Shown here piece after piece: positions 16,851 to 27,834 of a stretch of 64,000 nt of DNA. The notes under the pieces are model-generated. The model searched no databases. It worked only from the letters and a program-made list of their open reading frames with translations, and was not told the origin of the DNA. Within the stretch, counting starts at the first letter, position 1, and every line of letters begins with the position of its first letter. The stretch is from assembly GCF_900106035.1 (NCBI RefSeq), contig NZ_FNUC01000002.1:290476-354475 (forward strand). Reading direction: 5' to 3'. The translations under genes were made by a program, and so were the position numbers. Source of the stretch: Jiangella alba. GTDB taxonomy: Bacteria > Actinomycetota > Actinomycetes > Jiangellales > Jiangellaceae.

Positions 16851-17963
16851 GTGTTGGACCTGCCCGTGTGGTTCGAAGTCGGAACGCTCGTCGTTCTCGT
16901 CCTGCTGCTCATCGCCGACCTCCTCATCGTCACCCGCCGCCCGCACGCGCCGTCCATGCGCGAAGCCGGCCTGTGGGTGGCGTTCTACGTGAGCCTGGCG
17001 GTCGTGTTCGGCATCGTCCTGGGGTTCGTCGGCCATGGCCAGGCCTCCGGCGAGTTCTTCGCCGGCTGGCTCACCGAATACAGCCTGAGCGTCGACAACC
17101 TGTTCATCTTCGTGATCATCCTGGCTCAGTTCAAGGTGCCCAGGAAGTACCAGCAGTCGGTGCTGATGTTCGGCATCCTGACGGCCATCGTGCTGCGCGG
17201 CGTGTTCATCCTGCTCGGCGCCGCGCTGATCAACGAGTTCGCCTGGGTGTTCTACATCTTCGGCGCGTTCCTCGTGTACACCGCGGTCAAGCTGGCCAAC
17301 CAGCAGGTCCACCACGAGGAGCACGACGACGAGGAGTACGAGAACGCGTTCATCCGCCGGGCCAAGCGGGTGCTGCCGATGACCACGGAGTACCACGGCA
17401 TCAAGCTGCGCATCCGCGAGAACGGCAAGCGGCTCTACACCCCGATGCTCATCGTGTTCCTGTCCATCGCCTCCGCCGACCTGCTGTTCGCCGTCGACTC
17501 CATCCCGGCCATCTTCGGGCTGACGCAGGAGGCGTTCATCGTCTTCACCGCGAACATCTTCGCGCTGATGGGCCTGCGCCAGCTGTACTTCCTCATCGGC
17601 GGGCTGCTCGAGCGGCTGATCTACCTGTCCGCCGGCCTCGCCGTCATCCTGGCGTTCATCGGCGTGAAGCTGGTCCTGCACGCTCTGCACGAGAACAACC
17701 TGCCGTTCATCAACGGCGGCGAGCCGTTCCACAACGTGCCCGAGGTGCCCATCTGGCTGTCGCTGTCGGTCATCATCGGCACGTTGCTGGTCACCACGGT
17801 GCTCAGCCTGATGAAATCCCGCCGCGACGGCCGCGAGGCCGAGGCGGGCGGCTCGGCCGGCCCGGCCCAGCCCGAGGTCGACGGCCCCGCCGCCACCAAC
17901 GGCGCCGTCGCCGACTCCGTCGAGGCCGACGAGTCGAGCGCGGCCGAGCACGACCGCCGCTGA
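16851..17963 (+). CDS. TerC family integral membrane protein
   Basis: 370 residues with about eight hydrophobic membrane segments over residues 1-325 and a charged, low-complexity cytoplasmic tail. TerC motifs are clear: EYSLSVDNLFIFVII in the third segment region and SIASADLLFAVDSIPAIFG later, whose acidic residues are implicated in metal transport. Members such as Alx and MeeF export manganese or supply it to exported enzymes. The upstream Mn2+ riboswitch supports a manganese role here. GTG 16851 has GGAGAGGA 10 nt upstream, the segment buried in the riboswitch platform. Monocistronic, ending at a long hairpin. Confidence 0.92.
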   Translation: MLDLPVWFEVGTLVVLVLLLIADLLIVTRRPHAPSMREAGLWVAFYVSLAVVFGIVLGFVGHGQASGEFFAGWLTEYSLSVDNLFIFVIILAQFKVPRKYQQSVLMFGILTAIVLRGVFILLGAALINEFAWVFYIFGAFLVYTAVKLANQQVHHEEHDDEEYENAFIRRAKRVLPMTTEYHGIKLRIRENGKRLYTPMLIVFLSIASADLLFAVDSIPAIFGLTQEAFIVFTANIFALMGLRQLYFLIGGLLERLIYLSAGLAVILAFIGVKLVLHALHENNLPFINGGEPFHNVPEVPIWLSLSVIIGTLLVTTVLSLMKSRRDGREAEAGGSAGPAQPEVDGPAATNGAVADSVEADESSAAEHDRR

Positions 17964-17977
17964 CGGCCACTGCACCT

Positions 17978-18025
17978 GATCGTCAACCGCTGGCGACACC
18001 CAGACGTCGCCAGCGGTTGACGATC
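17978..18025. terminator. Perfect 19-bp inverted repeat between convergent genes
   Basis: GATCGTCAACCGCTGGCGA (17978-17996), a 10-nt loop, and its exact complement at 18007-18025, between the ends of terC and the DUF4190 gene. Likely a bidirectional terminator lacking a T-tract. Confidence 0.8.
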
Positions 18026-18050
18026 ACCGCGGCCTGTCGTCGTTCGCCGG

Positions 18051-18353
18051 TCAGGCCGTCGAGGACGCTCCGACCAGCCCGATCAGGAACAACATCCACG
18101 CCAGGAACGACCCGATGCCGATGTAGCCCAGGACGAGCCCGGCGATGGCCAGGCCGCGTCCGCCGACGCTGGGGTCGCGCCTCATCTTCCCGAGCGCCAC
18201 ATGGCCGAAGATCACGGCCAGCAGCGATCCGAGCCATCCGAGCCACAGGATCCCGAGGACGAGGCTCGCGACCGCGAGGCCACTGGTCGTCCTCGGCTGC
18301 TGCATGTAGGCGTACTGCGGTGGTCCGTACTGCGGCTGGTTCTCGGTGGTCAT
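18051..18353 (-). CDS. DUF4190 domain membrane protein
   Basis: A 100-residue protein. Residues ~1-22 are a Gln/Pro/Tyr-rich cytosolic tail (MTTENQPQYGPPQYAYMQQP). Two transmembrane segments follow (LAVASLVLGILWLGWLGSLLAVIFG and GLAIAGLVLGYIGIGSFLAWMLFL), separated by HVALGKMRRDP, the usual DUF4190 layout. Function is unknown; family members often sit near envelope genes. It begins just before the stop of the MBL-fold gene upstream and may share its transcript. Confidence 0.8.
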   Translation of the reverse strand: MTTENQPQYGPPQYAYMQQPRTTSGLAVASLVLGILWLGWLGSLLAVIFGHVALGKMRRDPSVGGRGLAIAGLVLGYIGIGSFLAWMLFLIGLVGASSTA

Positions 18354-18363
18354 GGCATGCCCC

Positions 18364-19023
18364 CTACCAGCCGCGGGCTCGCCAGGCGGCCAGGTGCGGC
18401 CGTTCGGCGCCCAGCGTGGTGTCGTCGCCGTGGCCGGGGTAGACCCAGGTCTCGTCGGGCAGGCGGTCGAACAGCTTCGCCTCGACGTCGTCGAGCAGGG
18501 AGGTGAAGTCGGCCGCCGAGCGGGTCTTGCCGACGCCGCCGGGGAAGAGGGAGTCGCCGGTCCAGAGGTGGGGCGGGCCGGTGGGGTCGTCGTACAGGAC
18601 GGCGAGGCCGCCGGGGGTGTGGCCGGCCAGGTGGATCAGCTCCACCGCGACGTCGCCGAAGCGCAGCACGTCGCCGCCGGCGGCCACCAGCGCCGTCGGC
18701 ACCGGGATGGCCGGCGCGTCCGCCGCGTGCGCCACCGTCACCGCGCCCGGCACGGCCGCCGCCACCTCGGCCAGCGCGCCCCAGTGGTCGGGGTGACGAT
18801 GAGTGGTGACGACGTAGCGCAGCGGCCCGTCGCCGCACAGCTCCAGCACGCGCGCGGGCGAGGCGGCCGCGTCGATGAGCAGCTCGTCGCCGGCGAAGCG
18901 GTCGCGCAGCACGTAGACGTTCGACGCCAGCGGGCCCACGGCCGCCTTGGTGACGACCAGCCGGGCCAGTTCGTGCACGTCCGGCACGCCGCCGGGGGAG
19001 ACCCGGCCGGTGTAGGAGCTCAC
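18364..19023 (-). CDS. MBL fold metallo-hydrolase
   Basis: A 219-residue metallo-beta-lactamase-fold enzyme of the glyoxalase-II-like kind. The dinuclear metal motif THRHPDHWG (H-x-H-x-D-H) is present, with further ligands in HLAGHTPGG, WTGDSLFPGG and VYPGHGDD. The exact substrate cannot be read from sequence; thioester or sulfur-compound hydrolases share this pattern. GTG 19023 overlaps the TGA of the upstream maleylpyruvate-isomerase-like gene by 4 bp (GTGA), indicating translational coupling. The pairing suggests thiol-linked detoxification, but this is inference. Confidence 0.85.
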   Translation of the reverse strand: MSSYTGRVSPGGVPDVHELARLVVTKAAVGPLASNVYVLRDRFAGDELLIDAAASPARVLELCGDGPLRYVVTTHRHPDHWGALAEVAAAVPGAVTVAHAADAPAIPVPTALVAAGGDVLRFGDVAVELIHLAGHTPGGLAVLYDDPTGPPHLWTGDSLFPGGVGKTRSAADFTSLLDDVEAKLFDRLPDETWVYPGHGDDTTLGAERPHLAAWRARGW

Positions 19024-19775
19024 AGCCAGGACGGCAGCGCCGGCAGCGCACCGGCCGGCTGCACCCGCAGCCCGGCGCCGGACGAGCGGCCGATCAGCCA
19101 GCTCAGCACGTCGGACGGCGACCCGCCGACGGTGACGGGCGCCTCGGCGCCCAGGTGCTCGACGCCGGCGCCGTCGATCTCGAGGGTGACGGCGGGGACG
19201 TCCTCGCGGCGGCCGAACGCGCGCACCGTCTCGTCGAGGGCGCGGCGGACGAACGCGTCCGGCCAGTCGGCCGGGCCGTAGCCGGTGCGCAGGTCGGCGT
19301 GGTGCACCTCGAGCTCGCGCAGCCGCAGCCAGAGCACCCGCCGCCCGGGCAGCGGCTCTCCGGTGGCGGCCGGGCCGCGGCGTACCTGGCGCTCCCAGCC
19401 GTCGTCGGGCATCTCCATGACGGCGCGGACGAAGCGGTCGGCGGAGACGTGCAGGTCGTCGACGATCTCGGCGGCGGGCCGGGTGGCGCCGTCCTCGATG
19501 TCGGCGTTGCGGGCCTCGACGCTGGGATACATCGGGTTCTCGCGGCCGGTGCGGGCCCAGCCGAGCAGGTTGGACAGCGCGTCGGCGTTGCGGGCCACAT
19601 GCGTGAGGACGTGGGCGCGGGTCCAGCCGGGACATAGACTGGGGGCGGCCAGGCCGGCGTCGTCGAGCGTGGCGGCCGTCGCGATGAGGCGTTCGGTCGC
19701 GGCGGTCACCGGCCCGGCGGCGGGGGAGTCACCGCCGGAATCGTGGGACATCGGTTCGGCGTTCACGGTGGGCAC
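19020..19775 (-). CDS. Maleylpyruvate isomerase family mycothiol-dependent enzyme
   Basis: About 250 residues. It has the DinB-like four-helix metal-binding N-terminal domain (LCPGWTRAHVLTHVARNADALSNLL, with His and Asp ligands) and the C-terminal domain typical of actinobacterial mycothiol-dependent isomerases (VTVGGSPSDVLSWLIGR). The family includes maleylpyruvate isomerase and mycothiol S-transferases; the specific reaction is uncertain. The likely start is GTG 19775, placed exactly 7 nt after a TAGGTT -10 (19783-19788, reverse strand), hence leaderless. ATG 19751 is an internal alternative. It is coupled to the following MBL hydrolase gene. Confidence 0.78.
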   Translation of the reverse strand: MPTVNAEPMSHDSGGDSPAAGPVTAATERLIATAATLDDAGLAAPSLCPGWTRAHVLTHVARNADALSNLLGWARTGRENPMYPSVEARNADIEDGATRPAAEIVDDLHVSADRFVRAVMEMPDDGWERQVRRGPAATGEPLPGRRVLWLRLRELEVHHADLRTGYGPADWPDAFVRRALDETVRAFGRREDVPAVTLEIDGAGVEHLGAEAPVTVGGSPSDVLSWLIGRSSGAGLRVQPAGALPALPSWL

Positions 19776-19867
19776 GGTTTCGAACCTAGCCCTCATCGGC
19801 CGCCGGGGCGACTGAGTTGGGCGTCCCGGACCGTTCGTCCGACCGACCTTGTCGGACCCGCCCCCTA

Positions 19868-19948
19868 CGATGCAGTGAACGGTCCGTCTGTCCGGCAGAC
19901 CCGCCAACAACACGACGATGCAGTGAACCGTACGTCTGTCCAGCGCAC
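19868..19948. repeat. Two-copy 48-bp-spaced direct repeat in the uvrA leader
   Basis: CGATGCAGTGAAC followed by a G-T-CGTCTGTCC-like segment occurs at 19868 and 19916. A related GACCGTTCGTCCGACC lies at 19828-19843 with a GTCCGAC..GTCGGAC dyad. These fill the spacer before uvrA and may be regulator sites. No standard actinobacterial SOS box is evident. Confidence 0.6.
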
Positions 19949-19977
19949 CACCCCGACACCGGAGCCCACGCGACCTC

Positions 19978-22842
<2,865 letters not shown>

Positions 22843-22941
22843 ACGATCGAGTCCGATTGATCGTTCGTGGTCGGTGAGCGGGTTGTCGTGCGGTGATGCG
22901 GACGCTGGGCAGCGGGGTGAAGGGGCGCAGGCCACTGCGAC

Positions 22942-22991
22942 GGTGATGGCGCTCCTACTGCTGCTCTGACGACACAAACAGCGCCATCGCC
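22942..22991. terminator. 12-bp stem-loop downstream of uvrA
   Basis: GGTGATGGCGCT pairs with AGCGCCATCGCC (22980-22991, one G-T wobble) across a 26-nt loop, 100 bp after uvrA. A terminator is the simplest reading. The remaining 22843-23136 spacer shows no gene. Confidence 0.5.
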
Positions 22992-23136
22992 AGCCCACCA
23001 CCCTCGCGCGGCCGTCGGCAGCCACACCGGCCCGCCGCCGAAGGCCGTGCGGACTCACTCATCCAGACGATCTCAATCCGTCCGGGCCACTGGTTCGTAC
23101 ATGATGGTGAGTGGTTCCCAGACGGAGAGGCGATCG

Positions 23137-23694
23137 ATGGCACAGCAGCACGCGGCAACGACCCCGGACGGCGACACCGACGGCGACCACGCGGGCTGCG
23201 GCCACTGCGTCGGCCGCCGCACGGCGCTGATGGGCCTGGGCGCCGTCGGCGTCGCGGGCCTGCTGGCGGCCTGCGGCGGCGGTGACGACGAGCCGAGCAC
23301 GGGCGGCGCGCCATCGGCGCAGCCCAGCGCCGACGCGCCCGACGACGGCGCCAGCGGCGAGGCCACCGCGCCGGCCGAGCCGTCGACGCCCGCGGAGGAG
23401 CCCGGCGGCGAGGCGCTCACCAGCACCGACAAGGTCCCGGTGGGCGGCGGCGTCGTGCTGCACGTCCCCGGCGTCGTGGTGGCGCAGCCCGAGGCCGGCA
23501 CGTTCGTCGCCTACAGCAGCACCTGCACCCATCAGGGCTGCGCGGTCACCGCGGTGGCCGACGGCCTGATCACCTGCGACTGCCACGGCAGCCAGTTCAA
23601 CGTCGCCGACGGCTCGGTGGCCCGCGGCCCGGCCGAGCAGGCGCTGCCGGCGGTGGCCATCGTGGTCGAGGGCGACCAGGTCCTCGCCGGCTGA
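23137..23694 (+). CDS. Rieske [2Fe-2S] domain lipoprotein
   Basis: A 185-residue exported protein. The twin-arginine-like signal GRRTALMGLGAVGVAGLLAAC ends in the lipobox LLAAC, so it is probably folded with its cluster, exported by Tat and lipid-anchored outside the membrane. An Ala/Pro/Ser-rich linker covers ~35-95. The Rieske domain carries both ligand boxes, CTHQGC and CDCHG, giving a Cys2-His2 [2Fe-2S] site. It is smaller than QcrA and lacks its transmembrane helices, so a stand-alone electron carrier or Rieske-type redox protein is more likely. ATG 23137 has GGAGAGG 6 nt upstream. Confidence 0.88.
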   Translation: MAQQHAATTPDGDTDGDHAGCGHCVGRRTALMGLGAVGVAGLLAACGGGDDEPSTGGAPSAQPSADAPDDGASGEATAPAEPSTPAEEPGGEALTSTDKVPVGGGVVLHVPGVVVAQPEAGTFVAYSSTCTHQGCAVTAVADGLITCDCHGSQFNVADGSVARGPAEQALPAVAIVVEGDQVLAG

Positions 23695-23757
23695 AACGAG
23701 GCGATCCGGCCGCCGCCCACGCGTGAGGGGGCAGCGACCGGATCGTGGTCTGACGGG

Positions 23758-23805
23758 GCCGCACCCGGCCGGTGCGAACGGGGTGAACCGGCGGCCGGGT
23801 GCGGC
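23758..23805. terminator. 14-bp perfect G+C hairpin between convergent genes
   Basis: GCCGCACCCGGCCG (23758-23771), a 20-nt loop, and its exact complement at 23792-23805. It lies between the ends of the Rieske and the TM-helix genes. A smaller dyad, CGATCCGG..CCGGATCG, precedes it at 23702-23745. Confidence 0.7.
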
Positions 23806-23826
23806 GTCAGGGGAGCAACGCGGGCG

Positions 23827-24669
23827 TCAGGCGCCCGGACGCGGCTCCGTGGACGGCGGCTCCTCGTCGCCGAACAACGACTGCCCCGGCGGGTCGGCGG
23901 GCGCACCCGCGGCCGACCCGTCGCCGGCCGAGCCGTACGACGACGCCGCCGCCGGCGCCGCTGCGCCGCGGCCCATCGGCGGGTCGAAGTTCGACGGCGA
24001 CAGCTTCGCCCACCACTCGCGGGCGGTGTTGATGCCACCGACGCCGAACGCGATGGTCACCGCGCCCAGGATCGCCAGCGGCAGGTACTGCAGCAGCGTG
24101 TTCTCGATCTTCGACGTCACCGACGACGCGAAGTTCAGTGTGTCGAACGCGGCCAGGACCCCGATCACCAGCACGCCGATGCGCACCGCGGTGCTGACCC
24201 AGCCCATGTTCCGGCTCTCCGCGAACGGCCGGACGACATTCGCCGCCCAATTGGCGATAGCGGCCGCCACGAACAGCACCAGAAGCGCGATGGCCACCAG
24301 CGGCAGATAGGCGATGAGCCGGTTCAGCATCGACGTCAGCTGGTCGATCCGCAGTACTTCCGCGGCGATCTGCACGAAGATGATGAAGATCAGGAAATAG
24401 GCCACTTGGCCGATCAGCGCCACGCCGCTGGTTCCGGCCTGGCGCAGGGTGTTCTCGATACCGGCGGCCTCGGTCAGGCGACCGGCGCCGATCTTGTTCA
24501 GTCCGGCCGTGAGCAGCCGTCGGATCAGCTTCGCGACCCAGTGTCCGATCAGCAGCAGTAGTAGCGCGACCACCAGGCGCGGCACGAAGTCGCCGATGTC
24601 GGAGCCGAGTCGGCTGAACGAGTCGCCGAGTTGGTCGACGAAATTCTCTGTACGCACAGATGTGGGCAT
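23827..24669 (-). CDS. TM-helix repeat, mechanosensitive-channel-like membrane protein
   Basis: 280 residues with about five membrane segments, among them PRLVVALLLLLIGHWVAKLI, then VAYFLIFIIFVQIAAEVL, PLVAIALLVLFVAAAIANW, IGVLVIGVLAAFDTL and LAILGAVTIAFGVGG. The repeated conserved helix pattern is that of the TM_helix/CmpX group related to MscS pores, but no full MscS beta domain follows. The C-terminal ~65 residues are acidic, Ala/Gly/Pro-rich and probably disordered. A GGAGG site precedes ATG 24669. Gating and physiological role are unknown. Confidence 0.78.
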   Translation of the reverse strand: MPTSVRTENFVDQLGDSFSRLGSDIGDFVPRLVVALLLLLIGHWVAKLIRRLLTAGLNKIGAGRLTEAAGIENTLRQAGTSGVALIGQVAYFLIFIIFVQIAAEVLRIDQLTSMLNRLIAYLPLVAIALLVLFVAAAIANWAANVVRPFAESRNMGWVSTAVRIGVLVIGVLAAFDTLNFASSVTSKIENTLLQYLPLAILGAVTIAFGVGGINTAREWWAKLSPSNFDPPMGRGAAAPAAASSYGSAGDGSAAGAPADPPGQSLFGDEEPPSTEPRPGA

Positions 24670-24868
24670 TCCATGCCTCCCGCCTTGTCTCGAAGGTGCC
24701 CCCGAAGATAGTTCCGGCCGGGGAACCGATCATGGCGATTCCGATTTGTTCCGCTATTCGGCCGAGGGAGGTGTGAGAATTGTCGGCACATCACCGCACA
24801 TTGCCGGTCGGGCGCCCGGTCACGCCCATGGCGAACACCGCCATGCCGACGCTGTCGGTGCGAGGTCA

Positions 24869-24884
24869 TAGGCTGTCTGTCGTG
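24869..24884 (+). promoter_or_regulatory. -10 box and leaderless GTG start of uvrC
   Basis: TAGGCT (24869-24874) ends 7 nt before GTG 24882, the expected transcription start distance. There is no SD, so the mRNA is probably leaderless. Confidence 0.5.
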
Positions 24885-26867
24885 GCCGATCCGACGACGT
24901 ACCGACCGGCCCCGGGGTCGATCCCGGTCGAGCCCGGGGTCTACCGCTTCAGCGACGCCCGCGGCCGCGTCATCTACGTCGGCAAGGCCAAGAGCCTGCG
25001 CGCGCGGCTGTCGTCGTACTTCCAGGACCTCTCCGCGCTGCACCCGCGCACGTTCGCCATGGTCACCACCGCGGCGAAGGTCGAGTGGACGGTGGTGCGC
25101 ACCGAGGTCGAGGCGCTGCAGCTGGAGTACTCCTGGATCAAGGAGTACGACCCGCGGTTCAACGTGCGCTACCGCGACGACAAGTCCTACCCGTACCTCG
25201 CGGTCACGCTGAACGAGGAGTTCCCGCGGGCCATGGTCATGCGCGGGGCGAAGAAGCGCGGCGTCCGCTACTTCGGGCCGTACGCGCACGCCTGGGCCAT
25301 CCGCGAGTCGCTCGACCAGCTGCTGCGGGTGTTCCCGGTGCGCAGCTGCTCCAAGGGCGTGTTCAACCGGTCGAAGCAGATCGGCCGGCCGTGCCTGCTC
25401 GGCTACATCGGCAAGTGCTCGGCGCCGTGCGTCGGCCGGGTCGACGCCGACGAGCACCGGCAGATCGCCGACGACCTCTGCGCGTTCCTCGACGGCCGCA
25501 CGTCGGGCTACGTCCGGCGGCTGGAGAAGGAGATGAAGGCCGCCGCGGCCGAGCTCGACTTCGAGCGGGCCGCCCGGCTGCGCGACGACATCGCCGCGCT
25601 CGAGCGGGCCATGGAGGCCAACGCGGTCGTGCTCGGCGACGGCACCGACGCCGACGTCGTCGCGCTCGCCGACGACACCCTCGAGGTCGCCGTCCAGGTC
25701 TTCTACGTGCGCGGCGGCCGGGTCCGCGGGCAGCGCGGCTGGGTCGCCGACAAGGCCGACGACGCGCCCGCCGGCGAGCTGGTCGAGCGGTTCCTGCTGC
25801 AGCTCTACGGCGAGCTGGGCGGCGAGGCGGTGCCGCGCGAGGTGCTGGTGCCGGCGGTGCCCGACGACGCCGGCGAGGCGGCCGCGCTGACGGAGCTGCT
25901 GGCCGAGCTGCGCGGCGGCCGGGTCGACATCCGGGTGCCGCAGCGCGGCGACAAGCGGGCGCTGCTGCAGACCGTCGCCGCCAACGCCAAGCAGTCGCTG
26001 AACCTGCACAAGACGAAGCGGGCCAGCGACCTCACCACCCGCAGCCGGGCGCTCGAGGAGATCCAGGAGGCGCTCGAGCTCGACGAGCCGCCGCTGCGCA
26101 TCGAGTGCTACGACATCTCCAACCTGGCCGGCACCGAGGTCGTCGGGTCCATGGTGGTGTTCGAGGACGGCCTGCCGCGCAAGGGCGAGTACCGCAAGTT
26201 CACCGTCCGCGGCGAGCAGGGCGGCACCGACGACGTCGCCTCCATCCGCGAGGTGCTGATCCGCCGGTTCCGCCGGCTGCGCGAGTCGCCCCAGGCCGAC
26301 CAGGACGAACCGGCCCCCGACGCCGCCGCGCCCGAGCTGCGTCCCGGCATCGACCCCGAGACCGGGCGGCCGCGCAAGTTCTCCTACGCGCCCGGCCTGG
26401 TGGTCGTCGACGGCGGCCAGCCGCAGGTCAACGCGGCCCGGCAGGCCATGGACGAAGCCGGCGTCAGCGACATCCCCGTCGTCGGTCTGGCCAAGCGCCT
26501 GGAAGAGGTGTGGCCGCCCGACTCCGACCACCCGATCATCCTGCCGCGCACCAGCGAGGGCCTGTACCTCCTGCAGCGGGTCCGCGACGAAGCGCACCGG
26601 TTCGCCATCACGTTCCACCGGCAGCGCCGCTCCACGTCCATGGTCGACAGCCTGCTCGACGGCGTGCCCGGCCTGGGGCCCACCCGCCGCAAGGCGCTCA
26701 TGACCACGTTCGGGTCGCTGAAACGGCTGCGAACTGCGACCATGGAGCAGATCGCGGAGGTCCCCGGCTTCGGTCCTGCCACGGCGCAGGCGGTGGTCGA
26801 CGCGCTGGCGGAGCGCCCAGCCACCCCGGCCGTGAACACCGCAACCGGCGAGATCCTCGATCCGTGA
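24882..26867 (+). CDS. uvrC: UvrABC excinuclease subunit C
   Basis: The nuclease that makes both incisions in nucleotide excision repair. 661 residues. An N-terminal GIY-YIG nuclease (GVYRF at 19-23, [17 protein letters not shown] from 31) makes the 3' cut. A UVR motif (~[23 protein letters not shown]) contacts UvrB. The RNase-H-like domain with [19 protein letters not shown] and [12 protein letters not shown] makes the 5' cut. Tandem HhH motifs end the protein ([19 protein letters not shown]). GTG 24882 is chosen over TTG 24780 because conserved sequence begins there and a -10 box sits 7 nt upstream. It starts the conserved uvrC-rapZ-yvcK-whiA cluster. Confidence 0.96.
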   Translation: MADPTTYRPAPGSIPVEPGVYRFSDARGRVIYVGKAKSLRARLSSYFQDLSALHPRTFAMVTTAAKVEWTVVRTEVEALQLEYSWIKEYDPRFNVRYRDDKSYPYLAVTLNEEFPRAMVMRGAKKRGVRYFGPYAHAWAIRESLDQLLRVFPVRSCSKGVFNRSKQIGRPCLLGYIGKCSAPCVGRVDADEHRQIADDLCAFLDGRTSGYVRRLEKEMKAAAAELDFERAARLRDDIAALERAMEANAVVLGDGTDADVVALADDTLEVAVQVFYVRGGRVRGQRGWVADKADDAPAGELVERFLLQLYGELGGEAVPREVLVPAVPDDAGEAAALTELLAELRGGRVDIRVPQRGDKRALLQTVAANAKQSLNLHKTKRASDLTTRSRALEEIQEALELDEPPLRIECYDISNLAGTEVVGSMVVFEDGLPRKGEYRKFTVRGEQGGTDDVASIREVLIRRFRRLRESPQADQDEPAPDAAAPELRPGIDPETGRPRKFSYAPGLVVVDGGQPQVNAARQAMDEAGVSDIPVVGLAKRLEEVWPPDSDHPIILPRTSEGLYLLQRVRDEAHRFAITFHRQRRSTSMVDSLLDGVPGLGPTRRKALMTTFGSLKRLRTATMEQIAEVPGFGPATAQAVVDALAERPATPAVNTATGEILDP

Positions 26868-26946
26868 CCACCCATGGCCACGGTCGCTCGCCGGACGCGC
26901 CCCGACAACTGAACATCCACGCCGCACCGCACAAGGGGATCGCACC

Positions 26947-27834
26947 ATGAACGACCAAGGCCGTCCCGAGGCCTCGGAGAAGCTCGACCTCCTCCTCGTC
27001 ACCGGCATGTCCGGGGCCGGGAAGACCGCCGCCACGGCAGCGCTCGACGACATCGGCTGGTTCGTCGTCGACAACCTGCCGCCGTCGCTTCTCATGGACC
27101 TCGTCACCACCGTCACCCAGCGCACCGACCTGCGCCGCGTCGCCGTCGTCGCCGACGTCCGCGGCGGCGTGTTCTTCGGCGAGCTGCGCGGCGCCCTCGA
27201 CCGCCTCACCGAGCAGGGCTATCGCCCGACGGTGCTGTTCCTCGAGGCCGGCGACGAAGCGCTGGTCCGCCGGTTCGAGTCGGCGCGCCGCCCGCACCCG
27301 CTGCAGGGCGGCGGGCGCATCCTCGAGGCCATCGAGCGCGAGCGCGAAGAGCTGGCGTCGTTGCGGGTCGCCGCCGACGTCGTCATCGACACCTCGCTGC
27401 TCAACCCGCACGAGCTGGCCGGCCGGGTGCGCTCGGCGTTCTCGGCGCCCGAGATCACCGGGCTGCGGGCCATCGTCATCTCGTTCGGATTCAAGTACGG
27501 TCTGCCGGTGGACGCCGATCTCGTCGCCGACATGCGGTTCCTGCCGAACCCGCACTGGGTGCCGCACCTGCGGCCGCAGAACGGCACCGACGCCGAGGTC
27601 AGCGACTACGTGCTGGCACAGCCGGCCGCCGAGGACTTCCTCGACCACTACAGCGAGCTGGTCGCCATGGTGGCGCCCGGCTACCTGCACGAGGGCAAGC
27701 GGTTCGTCACCATCGGCATCGGCTGTACCGGCGGCAAGCACCGCAGCGTCGCGATGAGCGAGGCGCTCGCGCAGCGGCTGCGCAAACAGGGCATCGAGAC
27801 CCTCGTGGTCCATCGCGATCTCGGACGGGAATGA
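26947..27834 (+). CDS. rapZ: RNase adapter RapZ / nucleotide-binding protein YvcJ family
   Basis: 295 residues. The P-loop GMSGAGKT lies at 20-27, with the family motif DDIGWFVVDNLPP and a C-terminal domain containing GYLHEGKRFVTIGIGCTGGKHRS. In E. coli RapZ guides RNase E to the GlmZ sRNA to tune glucosamine-6-phosphate synthase, and it senses amino sugar. In actinobacteria the partner is unknown, but the invariable linkage to yvcK and whiA points to envelope-precursor or developmental control. ATG 26947 follows AAGGGG. Its stop overlaps the yvcK start by 4 bp. Confidence 0.95.
   Translation: MNDQGRPEASEKLDLLLVTGMSGAGKTAATAALDDIGWFVVDNLPPSLLMDLVTTVTQRTDLRRVAVVADVRGGVFFGELRGALDRLTEQGYRPTVLFLEAGDEALVRRFESARRPHPLQGGGRILEAIEREREELASLRVAADVVIDTSLLNPHELAGRVRSAFSAPEITGLRAIVISFGFKYGLPVDADLVADMRFLPNPHWVPHLRPQNGTDAEVSDYVLAQPAAEDFLDHYSELVAMVAPGYLHEGKRFVTIGIGCTGGKHRSVAMSEALAQRLRKQGIETLVVHRDLGRE

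Noticed and set aside
22946..22969. ATG-Ala-Leu5 mini-ORF as an attenuator leader
   Set aside because: It lies after uvrA with no amino-acid gene downstream; the stem-loop is better explained as a terminator.
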